Assembly: GCA_937968015.1 (NCBI GenBank)
Contig: CALBSO010000032.1
Location: forward strand, 1 to 57,708
DNA length: 57,708 nucleotides
Direction: 5' to 3'
Source: an uncultured Thermomicrobia bacterium
GTDB taxonomy: Bacteria > Chloroflexota > Chloroflexia > Thermomicrobiales > JALYUS01
Position 1 is the stretch's first letter; each line of letters opens with the position of its first letter. The position numbers and the translations under genes were made by a program. This document shows positions 41,985-50,512 of this stretch, in pieces. A model generated the notes under the pieces. It had not been told where the DNA came from. It saw only the letters and a list, made by a program, of their open reading frames with translations, and made no database searches.

Positions 41985-42611
41985 ATGATGGTTCTGTCTG
42001 ATACTGCGGCAGCGACCGCGAAGTCCGCGACACCGATGCAACGCCTCACGTTGACACGCAGTCTCGTCGCACTCCTCACGCACGAGGAGGCGGTGGTGGC
42101 GGGGATCGGCAACACAAACTTCGACCTCTTCGCCGTCGGGCACCGCCCGCAAAACTTCTACATGCTCGGGAGCATGGGGCTTGCGGCGCCGATCGCATTG
42201 GGGGGCGCGGTGGCGCAACCGGAGCGGCAGTTCTTCGCGCTCGAAGGGGACGGCTCGCTCCTGATGAACCTCGGCTGCCTGGCGACAATTGCCAGCGTTG
42301 CGCCGCGCAACCTCACGGTCGTTGTCTGGGATAACGGGTTGTATCAGATCACCGGCAAGCAGCGCGCCGCGACGGGCGGTGTGACCGACATCGTCGGTGT
42401 CGCGAAGGCGGCAGGCATCACGAAGAGTGTGTGGGCGACGGACGAAGCCGACTTCACGCGCCTCGTCATGCACGCCCTCACCGACGATGGCCCGCATCTG
42501 ATCGCCGCCCATGTGGACGCCGCCCCCGGCGCCGCCCGCCCCGAACGCGACCCGGTGCTGCTGCGCGACCGCTATATGCGCGGTATCGGGGCAGTAACGA
42601 GTAGGGAGTAA
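41985..42611 (+). CDS. TPP-dependent decarboxylase beta subunit (ComE-like)
   Basis: Encodes 208 residues from ATG 41985 behind ACGGAGGCG. The diphosphate-binding domain is complete: GSMGLAAPIALGGAVAQPER, then GDGSLLMNLG ... VVVWDNGLYQ, the GDG-(about 24)-N magnesium/TPP motif. It pairs with the ComD-like protein 66 bp upstream to form an active alpha/beta decarboxylase in the cytoplasm. A repeat array separates the two genes. The C-terminal VTSRE and TAA are encoded by array 9, shared with the convergent flavoprotein. Confidence 0.88.
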   Translation: MMVLSDTAAATAKSATPMQRLTLTRSLVALLTHEEAVVAGIGNTNFDLFAVGHRPQNFYMLGSMGLAAPIALGGAVAQPERQFFALEGDGSLLMNLGCLATIASVAPRNLTVVVWDNGLYQITGKQRAATGGVTDIVGVAKAAGITKSVWATDEADFTRLVMHALTDDGPHLIAAHVDAAPGAARPERDPVLLRDRYMRGIGAVTSRE

Positions 42612-42657
42612 CGAGTGGCCCCGCACCTTCTCGTTACTCGTTACTCGCTACTCCCTA
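42595..42657. repeat. Heptanucleotide array 9, holding the stops of two convergent genes
   Basis: TAACGAG, TAGGGAG, TAACGAG, then a 14-base spacer and inverted CTCGTTA, CTCGTTA, CTCGCTA, CTCCCTA. The ComE-like TAA (42609-42611) lies in the left half and the flavoprotein TAA (42643-42641) in the right half. The halves form a hairpin, so it may double as a bidirectional terminator. Confidence 0.8.
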
Positions 42658-44134
42658 CTGCGTGTTGCCCTGCCGACGTGCCCGCGCGGCGGCCAAAGAC
42701 CGCGCCGCTGGTGAGGCCGCTGCCGCCGGGATAGTTCCCATAGAACAAGCCACCGACCAATTCCCCGGCGGCGTGAAGGCCGGAGATTGGGCGATCCGCA
42801 TGGTCGAGGACGCGGGCGCCACTGTCCACCTTGACGCCGCCGAAGGTGAAGGTGATGCCGCAGGTGACGGCAAAGGCGAGATAGGGCGGCGTGTCGAGCG
42901 GCAACGCCCAGTTGCTCTTCGGCGGCGTCATGCCGACCGTCCGCTTGCCATCCTTGACCGCCGGGTTGAAGTTGCCGGGCTGGATGGCGGCATTGAAGGC
43001 GGATACTGTCGCCTCCAACGCGTCCGGGTTCAGCCCGATCTGCTCCGCCAGGGAACGCACGCTGTCGGCCTCGTGGCGGGAGACGCCGGGCGCGGTGTAC
43101 TCGTCCTGCCGGAGAAGCGGGTCAGTTTTCGCGTCGAAGAGTTGCCAGGCGACCGCGCCGGGCTGCTTGAGAATCTCCGCGCCGTACTTCGCGTAGGTGT
43201 AGTTGCGGAAGTCCGCGCCCTCATCGAGGAAACGCGCGGCATTCCGGTTGACGACGATACCGATCGGGTACGACTGCTTCGAAAACAAGTGCGCGATCTC
43301 GCGGTCGCCAGTCGGCGGTGCGCCCGCATCCCACTGGATCGCGTGGCAGCCGCTCCAATGGCCGTACGGCTGCGCGCCCGCCTCCAGCGCGAAGTGGAGG
43401 ACTTCGCCGGTGTTGTACGGCGTGCCGCGCACCTTCGCCACATCCCAGTTCGGCCCAAGGTACATCGCGCGCCGCTGCGGGTCCGCCTCAAAGCCACCGC
43501 TCGCCAGCACGACCGCCCGCGCTGCAATCTCCGCGCGACCCTCCGGCCCATCCACGACAACGCCCGTCACCGCGCCATCCGCACCACGACGCAACCTGAC
43601 GACCGGGCAGTCATAACGGATGGCGATGCCGCTGGCGAGCGCGGCGGCCGTATGCTGGGCAATCATTCCCTTGCCCTCGCCGACCGTACCGAGCGGCAGA
43701 TTGCCGAAGAAGCGGGATTTCCCTTCCACGCGGAACGACTGCCGCTCGTACATCAATTTCCAGCGGATGCCCTTCGCGTGCATCCAGCGCACGACATCCG
43801 CCGCATCGTTGACGAGGGTACTGGCCAGCGCACGATCGCACCGCCCATCGGTCACACGGAGCATATCGGCCATGAACTGTTCCGGGGTGTACGGCGGCAA
43901 CTCGACTGCCGCCGCGTGCGCGTCTGTCAGATCATCGAGGATCGGGCGGAGATCGTCCAGCGAATTGAACGTCGTCCGCGTCGCGCCCGCCGTGAAGTAA
44001 CTGTTGCCGCCCGCCCATGCGCGTGGCGCTTTCTCCACGATCAGGACGCGCCCGGTATGCTCCCGCGCCGCGTGCGCCGCGCAAAACCCGGCATTGCCGC
44101 TCCCCACCACGACGACGTCATACGTTTCCGGCAT
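42641..44134 (-). CDS. tcuA: FAD-dependent tricarballylate dehydrogenase-like flavoprotein (TcuA/fumarate-reductase family)
   Basis: Encodes 497 residues from ATG 44134. N-terminal FAD fold YDVVVVGSGNAGFCAAHAAR, followed by AGGNSYFTAGATRTTF and later VVLASGGFEADPQRRAMYLG, GIVVNRNAARFLDEGADFRN, and the C-terminal GGVKVDSGARVLDHADRPIS then ELVGGLFYGNYPGGSGLTSG. These match TcuA and the 3-ketosteroid/fumarate-reductase flavoproteins; the Arg/His substrate contacts cannot be assigned precisely. TcuA oxidises tricarballylate to cis-aconitate, needing TcuB for reoxidation, which is not seen here. Convergent with the decarboxylase genes; the last residues VGSSE are encoded by array 9. Confidence 0.82.
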   Translation of the reverse strand: MPETYDVVVVGSGNAGFCAAHAAREHTGRVLIVEKAPRAWAGGNSYFTAGATRTTFNSLDDLRPILDDLTDAHAAAVELPPYTPEQFMADMLRVTDGRCDRALASTLVNDAADVVRWMHAKGIRWKLMYERQSFRVEGKSRFFGNLPLGTVGEGKGMIAQHTAAALASGIAIRYDCPVVRLRRGADGAVTGVVVDGPEGRAEIAARAVVLASGGFEADPQRRAMYLGPNWDVAKVRGTPYNTGEVLHFALEAGAQPYGHWSGCHAIQWDAGAPPTGDREIAHLFSKQSYPIGIVVNRNAARFLDEGADFRNYTYAKYGAEILKQPGAVAWQLFDAKTDPLLRQDEYTAPGVSRHEADSVRSLAEQIGLNPDALEATVSAFNAAIQPGNFNPAVKDGKRTVGMTPPKSNWALPLDTPPYLAFAVTCGITFTFGGVKVDSGARVLDHADRPISGLHAAGELVGGLFYGNYPGGSGLTSGAVFGRRAGTSAGQHAVGSSE

Positions 44135-44172
44135 CGCGCCCCCTGAGTGAACAATTGGCGGTCGTAGTCGTA

Positions 44173-44208
44173 GGGGCGATTCGTGAATCGCCCTCCCCGA
44201 ATCGCCAG
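44173..44208. repeat. REP-like palindrome GGGGCGATTC-GT-GAATCGCCC with a trailing half copy
   Basis: A perfect 9-bp hairpin (44174-44193) followed by CCCCGAATCGCC, in the 5' spacer of the flavoprotein gene. A decayed copy occurs at 50521. GTAGGGGCGATTC-type palindromes are common dispersed elements in bacteria. Confidence 0.6.
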
Positions 44209-44240
44209 TATAACAGCCAGGTCATACGTCGAGGTTCGCA

Positions 44241-44275
44241 TTCGGGAGTTGAGACTCAGCACTCAGTATTCGGCA
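44241..44275. repeat. Heptanucleotide array 10
   Basis: TTCGGGA, GTTGAGA, CTCAGCA, CTCAGTA, TTCGGCA, about 110 bp upstream of the flavoprotein start. Confidence 0.6.
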
Positions 44276-44670
44276 CTTTAAAAAGGGGGGTGGCGACGCT
44301 GGAGGGGCGCCGCCACCGAGGCAAAGGGGGACAGGGCAGAAGAAATGAACATTTGAGGACCCGCTACCACCGTCTCAATGAACCGTCGCGGAGCGTCGAG
44401 AACGTGGGGCGCATGGCTGCGCTTTGTGGGCGCGGCGCGGGACTTGGGGGCAGGTTCGCGAGCATGCCGTTCGTTGTCAGTGTGGCCGGGTAGTCATCCT
44501 CTGTTGGTGCGTACCCCGCCGTTTCCGCTTCCTCCTTACCAACCGCGAACGCCATTCACTGATGATAACGGGGCGGGGATATAAAATGTGACGGGTAATC
44601 ATATTTTCTCTTTAGTTCCGACTTTTCGGTAGCATATGCGAGCGTGACTGCTCGTCTCCTCCTCGACATT
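44276..44670. other. Intergenic stretch between the sugar ABC operon and the flavoprotein gene
   Basis: About 400 bases without a supported gene. A 63-codon open frame on the minus strand (44364-44555) has no ribosome-binding site and no family pattern. An AT-rich patch (44575-44635, GGGATATAAAATG and TTTTCTCTTTAG) is the most promoter-like part. Confidence 0.5.
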
Positions 44671-44698
44671 CATTGCTCATCGCTCATTGCTTCCCGTC
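44671..44698. repeat. Heptanucleotide array 11, abutting the sugar permease stop
   Basis: CATTGCT, CATCGCT, CATTGCT, TCCCGTC. The permease TGA (44699-44697) overlaps its end. Confidence 0.65.
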
Positions 44699-45596
44699 AT
44701 CCCTTGATCGCGCCGCTCAACACGCCGCGTGTGAAGTAGCGTTGCAGGAAAGGATAAACGATCAGGATCGGCGCGGTCGCAATGACGACGACAGCCATCT
44801 GGATCGTCTGTGCGGGCGGTGGTGGCTGATTCGGATCGAGCGCCACCGCATTCGCCAGCGCGCCCCCCTGCAAGACGTATTGCCGCAGCACCAGTTGGAT
44901 CGGCCACTTGTGCGCGTCATTCAGGTAGAGCGTCGCGCGGAAGAAGTCGTTCCAGTGCGCGACGCCATAAAAGAGCGCGATCACCGCCAGCACCGGCTTC
45001 GACAGCGGCAGGATGATCCGCAGGAGCACCCAGAGATCGCTCGCGCCGTCGAGCCGCGCGCTCTCCACCAACTCACTCGGCAGGCTCATGAAGAACTGCC
45101 GCAAGATGACGAGGTTGAAGGCGTTGATCGCTCCCGGCAGGATCAGCGAGCCGTACGTGTCAATGAGGCCGAGGTTTCGGACGAGCAGGTAATCCGGGAT
45201 GATGCCTGCCGAGAAGAGGAGTGTGACCAAGACGAGTGCGAGGACGGCATGGCTCCCCGGCACTGCGGGGCGGCTAAGGCCGTACGCCATGCTCACGGTC
45301 ATGACCATGTTCACCACCGTGCCGCCGAGCGTCAGACCGATGCTCACCCATAAGGCGTGTGCGACGATACCGCCCTTGAAAATCGCGCGGTACGCCTCCA
45401 GGGTCGGATGCTTGGGAACAAGGATCAGGCCACCGCCGAGGACATCCATGTAACTGGAGAAACTGACCGCGATCACATACACGAAGGGAAAGAGCATGAG
45501 AAAAGCGAGCACGGCAAGGAGTGCCATCTTCCCGACGCGGGCAAGGGTGCTTGGCTTCTCCATCCACGGCGGATATGCCGGCGTACGTCTCGCCAT
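44697..45596 (-). CDS. Sugar ABC transporter permease, LplC/MalG type
   Basis: Encodes 299 residues from ATG 45596, which overlaps the TGA of the upstream permease (TGATG), with GAAGGGGCG as ribosome-binding site. About six membrane segments: MALLAVLAFLMLFPFVYVIA first, then a periplasmic GLILVPKHPTLEAYRAIFKG. The EAA loop is LPSELVESARLDGASDLWVL, which contacts the ATPase. The C-terminus FLQRYFTRGVLSGAIKG is the diagnostic end of CUT1 MalG/LplC permeases. It forms the channel with the upstream LplB-like protein. Confidence 0.94.
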   Translation of the reverse strand: MARRTPAYPPWMEKPSTLARVGKMALLAVLAFLMLFPFVYVIAVSFSSYMDVLGGGLILVPKHPTLEAYRAIFKGGIVAHALWVSIGLTLGGTVVNMVMTVSMAYGLSRPAVPGSHAVLALVLVTLLFSAGIIPDYLLVRNLGLIDTYGSLILPGAINAFNLVILRQFFMSLPSELVESARLDGASDLWVLLRIILPLSKPVLAVIALFYGVAHWNDFFRATLYLNDAHKWPIQLVLRQYVLQGGALANAVALDPNQPPPPAQTIQMAVVVIATAPILIVYPFLQRYFTRGVLSGAIKG

Positions 45597-46546
45597 CAAA
45601 ACGCCCCTTCCCCGCCGAACGCCTTGGCAACCCGGTTTGCCGCGAAGACGAGGATCGCCGCCACCCCTCCCTTGAGGAGGCCGACCGCCGCGCTGAACCC
45701 CCAATCCCCGCCCTGGATACCGCGGAAATAGGTGAAGGTGTCCAGCACCTCGGCGGCCCGCGCGCCGACCGCGTTGCGCTGGAGGAAGATCTGCTCGAAT
45801 CCGGTGTTAAGGATAGTCGCGAGCCGGAGGATGAGCAGCAGCACGATCACGCCCCGGATGCCGGGCAGCGTGACGTGCCAGAGCCGCCGCCAGCCATTCG
45901 CACCGTCCATCGCTGCCGCCTCGTAGAGCGTCGCGTCAATGCGAGTGAGCGCGGCGAGGATGATGATCGTCCCCCACCCCGTCTCCTTCCAGATCACCTG
46001 CAACACGACGAGCGGCTTGAAGAAACCGGGGTTATTCATGATGTTGATCGTGTGGCGCCCACCGTTGCGCAGGAACTGATTGATGAAGCCCGCGCCGCCG
46101 AAAATCTGCTGCCAGAGGGCGATGATAATCACCCAACTAATGAAGTGTGGCAGATAGAGGACGCTCTGCATCAGCCGCTTGGCAGGCTCGCTGACCATGC
46201 TGTTGAGGAGCAGGGCGAGAATGATCGGCGCGGGAAAGAAGAAGGCGAGTTGCAGGGCGCTGATCTCCAGCGTGTTCCTGAGCGCGATGCCGACATCGGG
46301 ATCGGTGAAAAGCCGGTGAAAATTGGCGAAGCCGACCCAGGGGCTGTGAAAGCCGAGGAAAGGTGAGTAGTCCTGAAAGGCGATGATGTTGCCCAGGAGT
46401 GGCAGGTAGCGGAAGACGACGAAGTAGACGAATCCCGGCAGGATGAAAAGGTACATCCACCGCTCCCGCCAGATGCGTGCGGAGAGCGGCATCGTCTTCG
46501 CCCCGGCACGGCGTTGCGTCCTCGTTCGTCGCACTGCCCTATGCAT
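45596..46546 (-). CDS. Sugar ABC transporter permease, LplB/MalF type
   Basis: Encodes 316 residues from ATG 46546 (AAAAGGAAGCA upstream); a second Met at residue 19 is possible but has no site. A basic N-terminus precedes the first membrane helix (WMYLFILPGFVYFVVFRYLP), then IIAFQDYSPFLGFHSPWVGF, typical of the LplB branch of CUT1. About six membrane segments; EAA loop RIDATLYEAAAMDGANGWRR. Translationally coupled to the following permease. The LplB/LplC subtype usually imports oligosaccharides or alpha-glucuronides and shares a general ATPase (MsmX-like) encoded elsewhere, which fits the absence of an ATPase gene here. Confidence 0.94.
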   Translation of the reverse strand: MHRAVRRTRTQRRAGAKTMPLSARIWRERWMYLFILPGFVYFVVFRYLPLLGNIIAFQDYSPFLGFHSPWVGFANFHRLFTDPDVGIALRNTLEISALQLAFFFPAPIILALLLNSMVSEPAKRLMQSVLYLPHFISWVIIIALWQQIFGGAGFINQFLRNGGRHTINIMNNPGFFKPLVVLQVIWKETGWGTIIILAALTRIDATLYEAAAMDGANGWRRLWHVTLPGIRGVIVLLLILRLATILNTGFEQIFLQRNAVGARAAEVLDTFTYFRGIQGGDWGFSAAVGLLKGGVAAILVFAANRVAKAFGGEGAF

Positions 46547-46571
46547 TGCTTCCTTTTACGCCTCATCCCGG

Positions 46572-46629
46572 CCCCTCACTCCATCGCCCCGCAGGTATGC
46601 AAGCGGCCCGTTCCGGCGATGGAGAGGGG
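46572..46629. repeat. Hairpin of the CCCCTCTCC family (copy 2)
   Basis: CCCCTCACTCCATCGCC pairs with GGCGATGGAGAGGGG across about 26 bases, between the solute-binding protein stop and the LplB start. Could reduce downstream permease expression relative to the binding protein, as such hairpins do in other importer operons. Confidence 0.6.
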
Positions 46630-46638
46630 AGACGGCAG

Positions 46639-48357
46639 TTATTGTCCGACCAGCGCGTCCTGGTATTCCTTGCGGATCTGATCGCCACCGCGCGCTTTCC
46701 ACTCCTTGATGTATTGATTGAGCGCGGCGAGCGGGTCACGGCCGGTGATGATCGCCGTGATGCGATCGGCGCCGAGTTGGTTCAGTTCGGTGGATTTCGC
46801 GGCATTCGTCGGTGAGAAGGCGGTGAGCGCGGGGTTCTCGATGCCGAGCGCGGCGATCTGTGCCGCCGCAGTCTGCAAGTATTGCGCGTCGCCCGGATCG
46901 CTGGGGTAATAGAAGACGGGTGGCGGGACGACGACCGTGCCGAGTTCGCTGATCTCCGCGCGGCCGCGATCGTTGAGGATGCGCGTCCCATCCGGCTGCA
47001 TGGTGTGGTGGACGCCCTCGATGCCGAAGGTGAGGAAGTTGTACTCCTCGCTGCCGAACGGCGCGCTGAAGTAATCGAGGATGCGCAGCAGTTCCTTGAC
47101 GCGCTCCGGGTCTTTGCCGTCTTTCGCGGGGATCGCGGCGATGCTGCCGAACCCCGTGCCGGTGTACGTTACACCTTTGCCCCCATCGAAGCCGGGCGGG
47201 ACAAGCGCGCCGAGGTTCGCCGCCGGGTTGACACGCTTCGCCTCAAAGCGCATGCGGATATCGCCGTTCAGTTGGATCAGGGCATCCGCGTAACCACCGA
47301 TGTTCCCGGCGATCAGTGCGTTCGTCGCCTGCGTGCGGTTCATCGTCGCGGCGTCCGGATGATACACGCCCGCCTCGTACAGTTTGCGGGCAAAGACGAG
47401 CGATTGCTTGAACTCATCGGTTTCGATCTGGTTCGTCAGCGTGCCGTCCGCGTTCTTGCGCCAGCCATTCGGTACGCGGAACATCCCCCGGAGAAACGGC
47501 ATGCTCCAATCGGCTCCCTGCCCACTGAGCGCCCAGGTATCCGGCTTACCGTTCCCGTCGGGGTCGTTCTTCGTCATCGCGGTGAAGAGATTGAGGATGT
47601 CGTCGGCGTTCTTCGGTACGGGGTTGCCGAGTTTCTCCGCCCAGTCCTGCCGGTAGAGGAGCGCCGGGCCAATTGCGAGGCCGAGGCGGGGCACACCGTA
47701 CAGTTTCCCCCGGATCGCCGCATTCTTCCACGACGCGGCGGGATACTGCGCGAGGTTCGGGTACGCCGTGAGCGCGCCGCCGGAGAGATACGCCGTCAGA
47801 TCGGTGAACGCGCCCTGCTGCACTGCCTTGTATTGATCCGGCACGGAGAGCGGCGAGATGAGCAGGAGATCGGGGATATCGCCGCTGGCGATCAGCGCTG
47901 TCGCCTTCTCGGTGTACTGCGGCAATGGCACGAGGGTGAAATCCACCGTCGCGCCGAGCCGCTTCTCCAGTTCCTGCCACCATTGGTTCTGATCGTGCGG
48001 CACGGCGGGTGGCCGCTGCGATGCCTTCGTAATCGAGACCTTCCCGCCCTTCCCCGGCATACCGGCGACCGATTTGAACGGCGCGGGCGGCGTGAGGTAC
48101 GCGTCCGGCACATTCGGCGCCGGCGACGGCAGTTTGCCATTCACCGCCGGGCGCGCAGTCCCGCTTGCCGCGTTCGCCGGGGCACTCGCGGCGGGCGCAG
48201 TCGCGATGGCGCTCGGTGCGCTCGGGCTGGATCGCGCACCACAGGCAGCGAGGAGTGCGCCACTCGCGGCGGCGGCGGCCCCTCCCAGTGCGATGCGGAG
48301 AATGCTCCGCCGACTCAACCCACGGGGAACACAGGGGGACCGCTGCTCGTCACGCAT
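46639..48357 (-). CDS. Extracellular solute-binding lipoprotein, LplA-like
   Basis: Encodes 572 residues from ATG 48357. Leader: twin-arginine motif LSRRSILRIALGG with lipobox LLAACG (Cys about residue 39), then an Ala/Ser/Pro linker of about 60 residues. The mature domain is SBP_bac_1-like: DQNQWWQELEKRLGATVDFT, EKATALIASGDIPDLLL, DLTAYLSGGALTAYPNLAQY, GVPRLGLAIGPALLYRQDWA, and an EF-hand-like loop KNDPDGNGKPDTWAL that may bind calcium, common in LplA proteins. Captures an oligosaccharide outside the cell and delivers it to the LplB/LplC permeases encoded downstream. First gene of the operon. Confidence 0.93.
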   Translation of the reverse strand: MRDEQRSPCVPRGLSRRSILRIALGGAAAAASGALLAACGARSSPSAPSAIATAPAASAPANAASGTARPAVNGKLPSPAPNVPDAYLTPPAPFKSVAGMPGKGGKVSITKASQRPPAVPHDQNQWWQELEKRLGATVDFTLVPLPQYTEKATALIASGDIPDLLLISPLSVPDQYKAVQQGAFTDLTAYLSGGALTAYPNLAQYPAASWKNAAIRGKLYGVPRLGLAIGPALLYRQDWAEKLGNPVPKNADDILNLFTAMTKNDPDGNGKPDTWALSGQGADWSMPFLRGMFRVPNGWRKNADGTLTNQIETDEFKQSLVFARKLYEAGVYHPDAATMNRTQATNALIAGNIGGYADALIQLNGDIRMRFEAKRVNPAANLGALVPPGFDGGKGVTYTGTGFGSIAAIPAKDGKDPERVKELLRILDYFSAPFGSEEYNFLTFGIEGVHHTMQPDGTRILNDRGRAEISELGTVVVPPPVFYYPSDPGDAQYLQTAAAQIAALGIENPALTAFSPTNAAKSTELNQLGADRITAIITGRDPLAALNQYIKEWKARGGDQIRKEYQDALVGQ

Positions 48358-48529
48358 CGCACGCTATTCCTTTCGGTTGTTGGGTGACTTACACCCTAGA
48401 TGGCGCGATGATGCCCGTTTCCCGCCAAACGCGCAAGAGCGGAGCGCACCGTGCGCCCGGTTTTCGTGGTAGCGTAGGCTTCAGCCTGCGCGACCGCGGT
48501 TCAATCGGTTTCGATCAAAGGAGGTACCA

Positions 48530-50512
48530 ATGGCAGTCATGCGGTTGGAGATTCGGGCACGCGGGGTGTATGCGGACGGGTCGGCGTTTGGGGAAGCAGG
48601 GGCATATGAGCGGATTGACGGGACGATTCACTTCGCCAGCGATCCCGCGCACCCGGCGAACGCGCTGATCGTGGACCTCGACAAGGCGGCGCGGGACGAC
48701 GCGGGGCAGGTGCGCTTCTCCGCCGACTTCTGCCTCCTTCAGCCCGTTGACCCCGCGAAGGCGAATCGGCGACTGCTCTTTGAAGTGTTAAACCGAGGTC
48801 GGAAACTCGTACCGCGCATGCTCAATCATGCCGCGCCGACCGCCGTGCCGACCGAAGCGATTGACCCCGGCGACGGCTTCCTCCTCCGGCATGGCTGGAC
48901 GCTCGCCTGGTGCGGCTGGCAGTGGGACACGATCAGGAGCGCGGCGCTGATGGGCCTCGACGCGCCGGAAGCGGTGGAGCAGTCGGCGGAGGCGAATTCC
49001 ATCCAGGGGAAAATTCTTCTCCAATTCCAGCCGAACGAGCGGAGTTACAACCGGCTGCTCGCCGACCGTGTCCACCAGCCCTACCCCGCCGCCGATGTGA
49101 ACGACCCGGATGCGGTGCTGACTGTCCGCGACTGGCCCAACGGCCCGCGCGCGACGATCCCGCGCGACCAGTGGCGGTTCGCGCGCGGCGGCAAACACCC
49201 CGCGCCGGATGACACCCATCTCTGGCTCAGCACGGAGTTCAAGCCGGGCAAGGTCTATGAAGTCGTCTATCGCACGCGTCGCTGCCCGATCGTCGGGGCG
49301 GGGCTGCTCGCGGTACGGGACTCGGTCTCGTTCCTCCGGTACAGCGACGCGGCAGACAACCCGTGCGCGGGCCGGATTGATCGCACCTACGGCTTCGGCA
49401 TGTCGCAGAGCGGGCGGTTCCTGCGCCACTTCCTCTCCCTCGGCCTCAATGTGGACGAAGCGGGGCGACCCGTCTTCGACGGCATCAACATTCATGTCGC
49501 GGGGGCGCGACGGGGCGAGTTCAACCATCGCTTCGCCCAACCCTCGCAGCAGCACATCCCCAGTTTCGGCCACCTGATGCCCTTCACCGATGACGACCAG
49601 ACTGACCCGCGGACCGGGCAGACGGATGGCCTGATGCACCGGCAGCGCGCCCTCGGCGGCGTGCCGAAGGTGATCCAGACGAACACCTCGGCGGAATACT
49701 GGCGCGGCGATGCCTCGCTCCTTCACACGGACATTGCCGGGGCGCGTGATGTCGAGCCGCCGGAAGATGCGCGCGTCTACCTTTTCGCCAGCACACAGCA
49801 CGGCCTCGGCAGCGTGCCCCTCGTGGATACGGACGCGAACACCGGCGCGCGGGGCATCCACGGCTTCAACGCGGTAGACTACGCGCCGCTCCTCCGCGCC
49901 GTCCTCGTCAATCTCGACCGCTCGGTGACGGATGGCACGCCCCCGCCACCGAGCCGCTTCCCCCGCCTCGCGGACGGCACGGCGATCCCCGGCGCGTCGG
50001 CATTCGCCGCCTATCATGGCATCCCCGGCGTGACCCGGCCCGACCCCGAACTGCTGCCGACGATCCGCCGCCTCGATCTCGGCCCCGACGCCATGCACGG
50101 CATCGGTCGCTTCCCGGCGGTGGTGGGCGAGCGATACCCGAATTACGTTTCGGCGGTGGATGCGGACGGCAACGAGACGGGGGGCGTGCGAATGCCGGAT
50201 GTGATCGTGCCCGTCGCCACCTATACCGGCTGGAACCCACGCCACCCCGCGACGGGCGGCAACGGCCAGATCATCCCGATGGAAGGCTCGACCTTCCCCT
50301 TCGCGCAAACCGCCGAGGAACGCCAGCGCACCGGCGACCCGCGTCTCTCGCTCGCCGAGCGATACAGTGATCGCGCCGGCTATCTCGCCCGCGTCCGCGC
50401 CGCTGCCGAGGAACTGGTGGCGCAGCGTTACTTGCTCGTGGAAGATGTGTCGCTCGCGTTGGAAATCGCCGCCGAACGGTACGATCACTTCGTTACGTTT
50501 TCGGAGAAATGA
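48530..50512 (+). CDS. Alpha/beta hydrolase domain protein (PF20091 type)
   Basis: Encodes 660 residues from ATG 48530 behind a perfect AAAGGAGGTACCA. The N-terminus (RLEIRARGVYADGSAFGEAG, YERIDGTIHFASDPAHPANA) and the central nucleophile elbow YGFGMSQSGRFLRHFLSLGL (Ser in GMSQSG) identify the large 'alpha/beta hydrolase domain' family. HGLGSVPLVDTD and PLLRAVLVNLDRSVTDGTPP follow. No signal peptide, although many relatives have one. The catalysed reaction in this family is essentially unknown; ester or lactone hydrolysis is expected. It is divergent from the sugar importer (172 bp spacer), so the two units may be co-regulated. Confidence 0.88.
   Translation: MAVMRLEIRARGVYADGSAFGEAGAYERIDGTIHFASDPAHPANALIVDLDKAARDDAGQVRFSADFCLLQPVDPAKANRRLLFEVLNRGRKLVPRMLNHAAPTAVPTEAIDPGDGFLLRHGWTLAWCGWQWDTIRSAALMGLDAPEAVEQSAEANSIQGKILLQFQPNERSYNRLLADRVHQPYPAADVNDPDAVLTVRDWPNGPRATIPRDQWRFARGGKHPAPDDTHLWLSTEFKPGKVYEVVYRTRRCPIVGAGLLAVRDSVSFLRYSDAADNPCAGRIDRTYGFGMSQSGRFLRHFLSLGLNVDEAGRPVFDGINIHVAGARRGEFNHRFAQPSQQHIPSFGHLMPFTDDDQTDPRTGQTDGLMHRQRALGGVPKVIQTNTSAEYWRGDASLLHTDIAGARDVEPPEDARVYLFASTQHGLGSVPLVDTDANTGARGIHGFNAVDYAPLLRAVLVNLDRSVTDGTPPPPSRFPRLADGTAIPGASAFAAYHGIPGVTRPDPELLPTIRRLDLGPDAMHGIGRFPAVVGERYPNYVSAVDADGNETGGVRMPDVIVPVATYTGWNPRHPATGGNGQIIPMEGSTFPFAQTAEERQRTGDPRLSLAERYSDRAGYLARVRAAAEELVAQRYLLVEDVSLALEIAAERYDHFVTFSEK

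Noticed and set aside
44364..44555. 63-codon minus-strand open frame
   Set aside because: No ribosome-binding site, no recognisable pattern, and it lies in a spacer with repeats.
15583..44698. CRISPR array interpretation of the short repeats
   Set aside because: Units are 7 bases, degenerate and directly adjacent, without spacers of uniform length and without cas genes.
48788..50488. 566-residue minus-strand open frame opposite the alpha/beta hydrolase
   Set aside because: Long antisense open frames are expected in GC-rich genes; no motif or ribosome-binding site, and the plus strand has a clear GMSQSG hydrolase.
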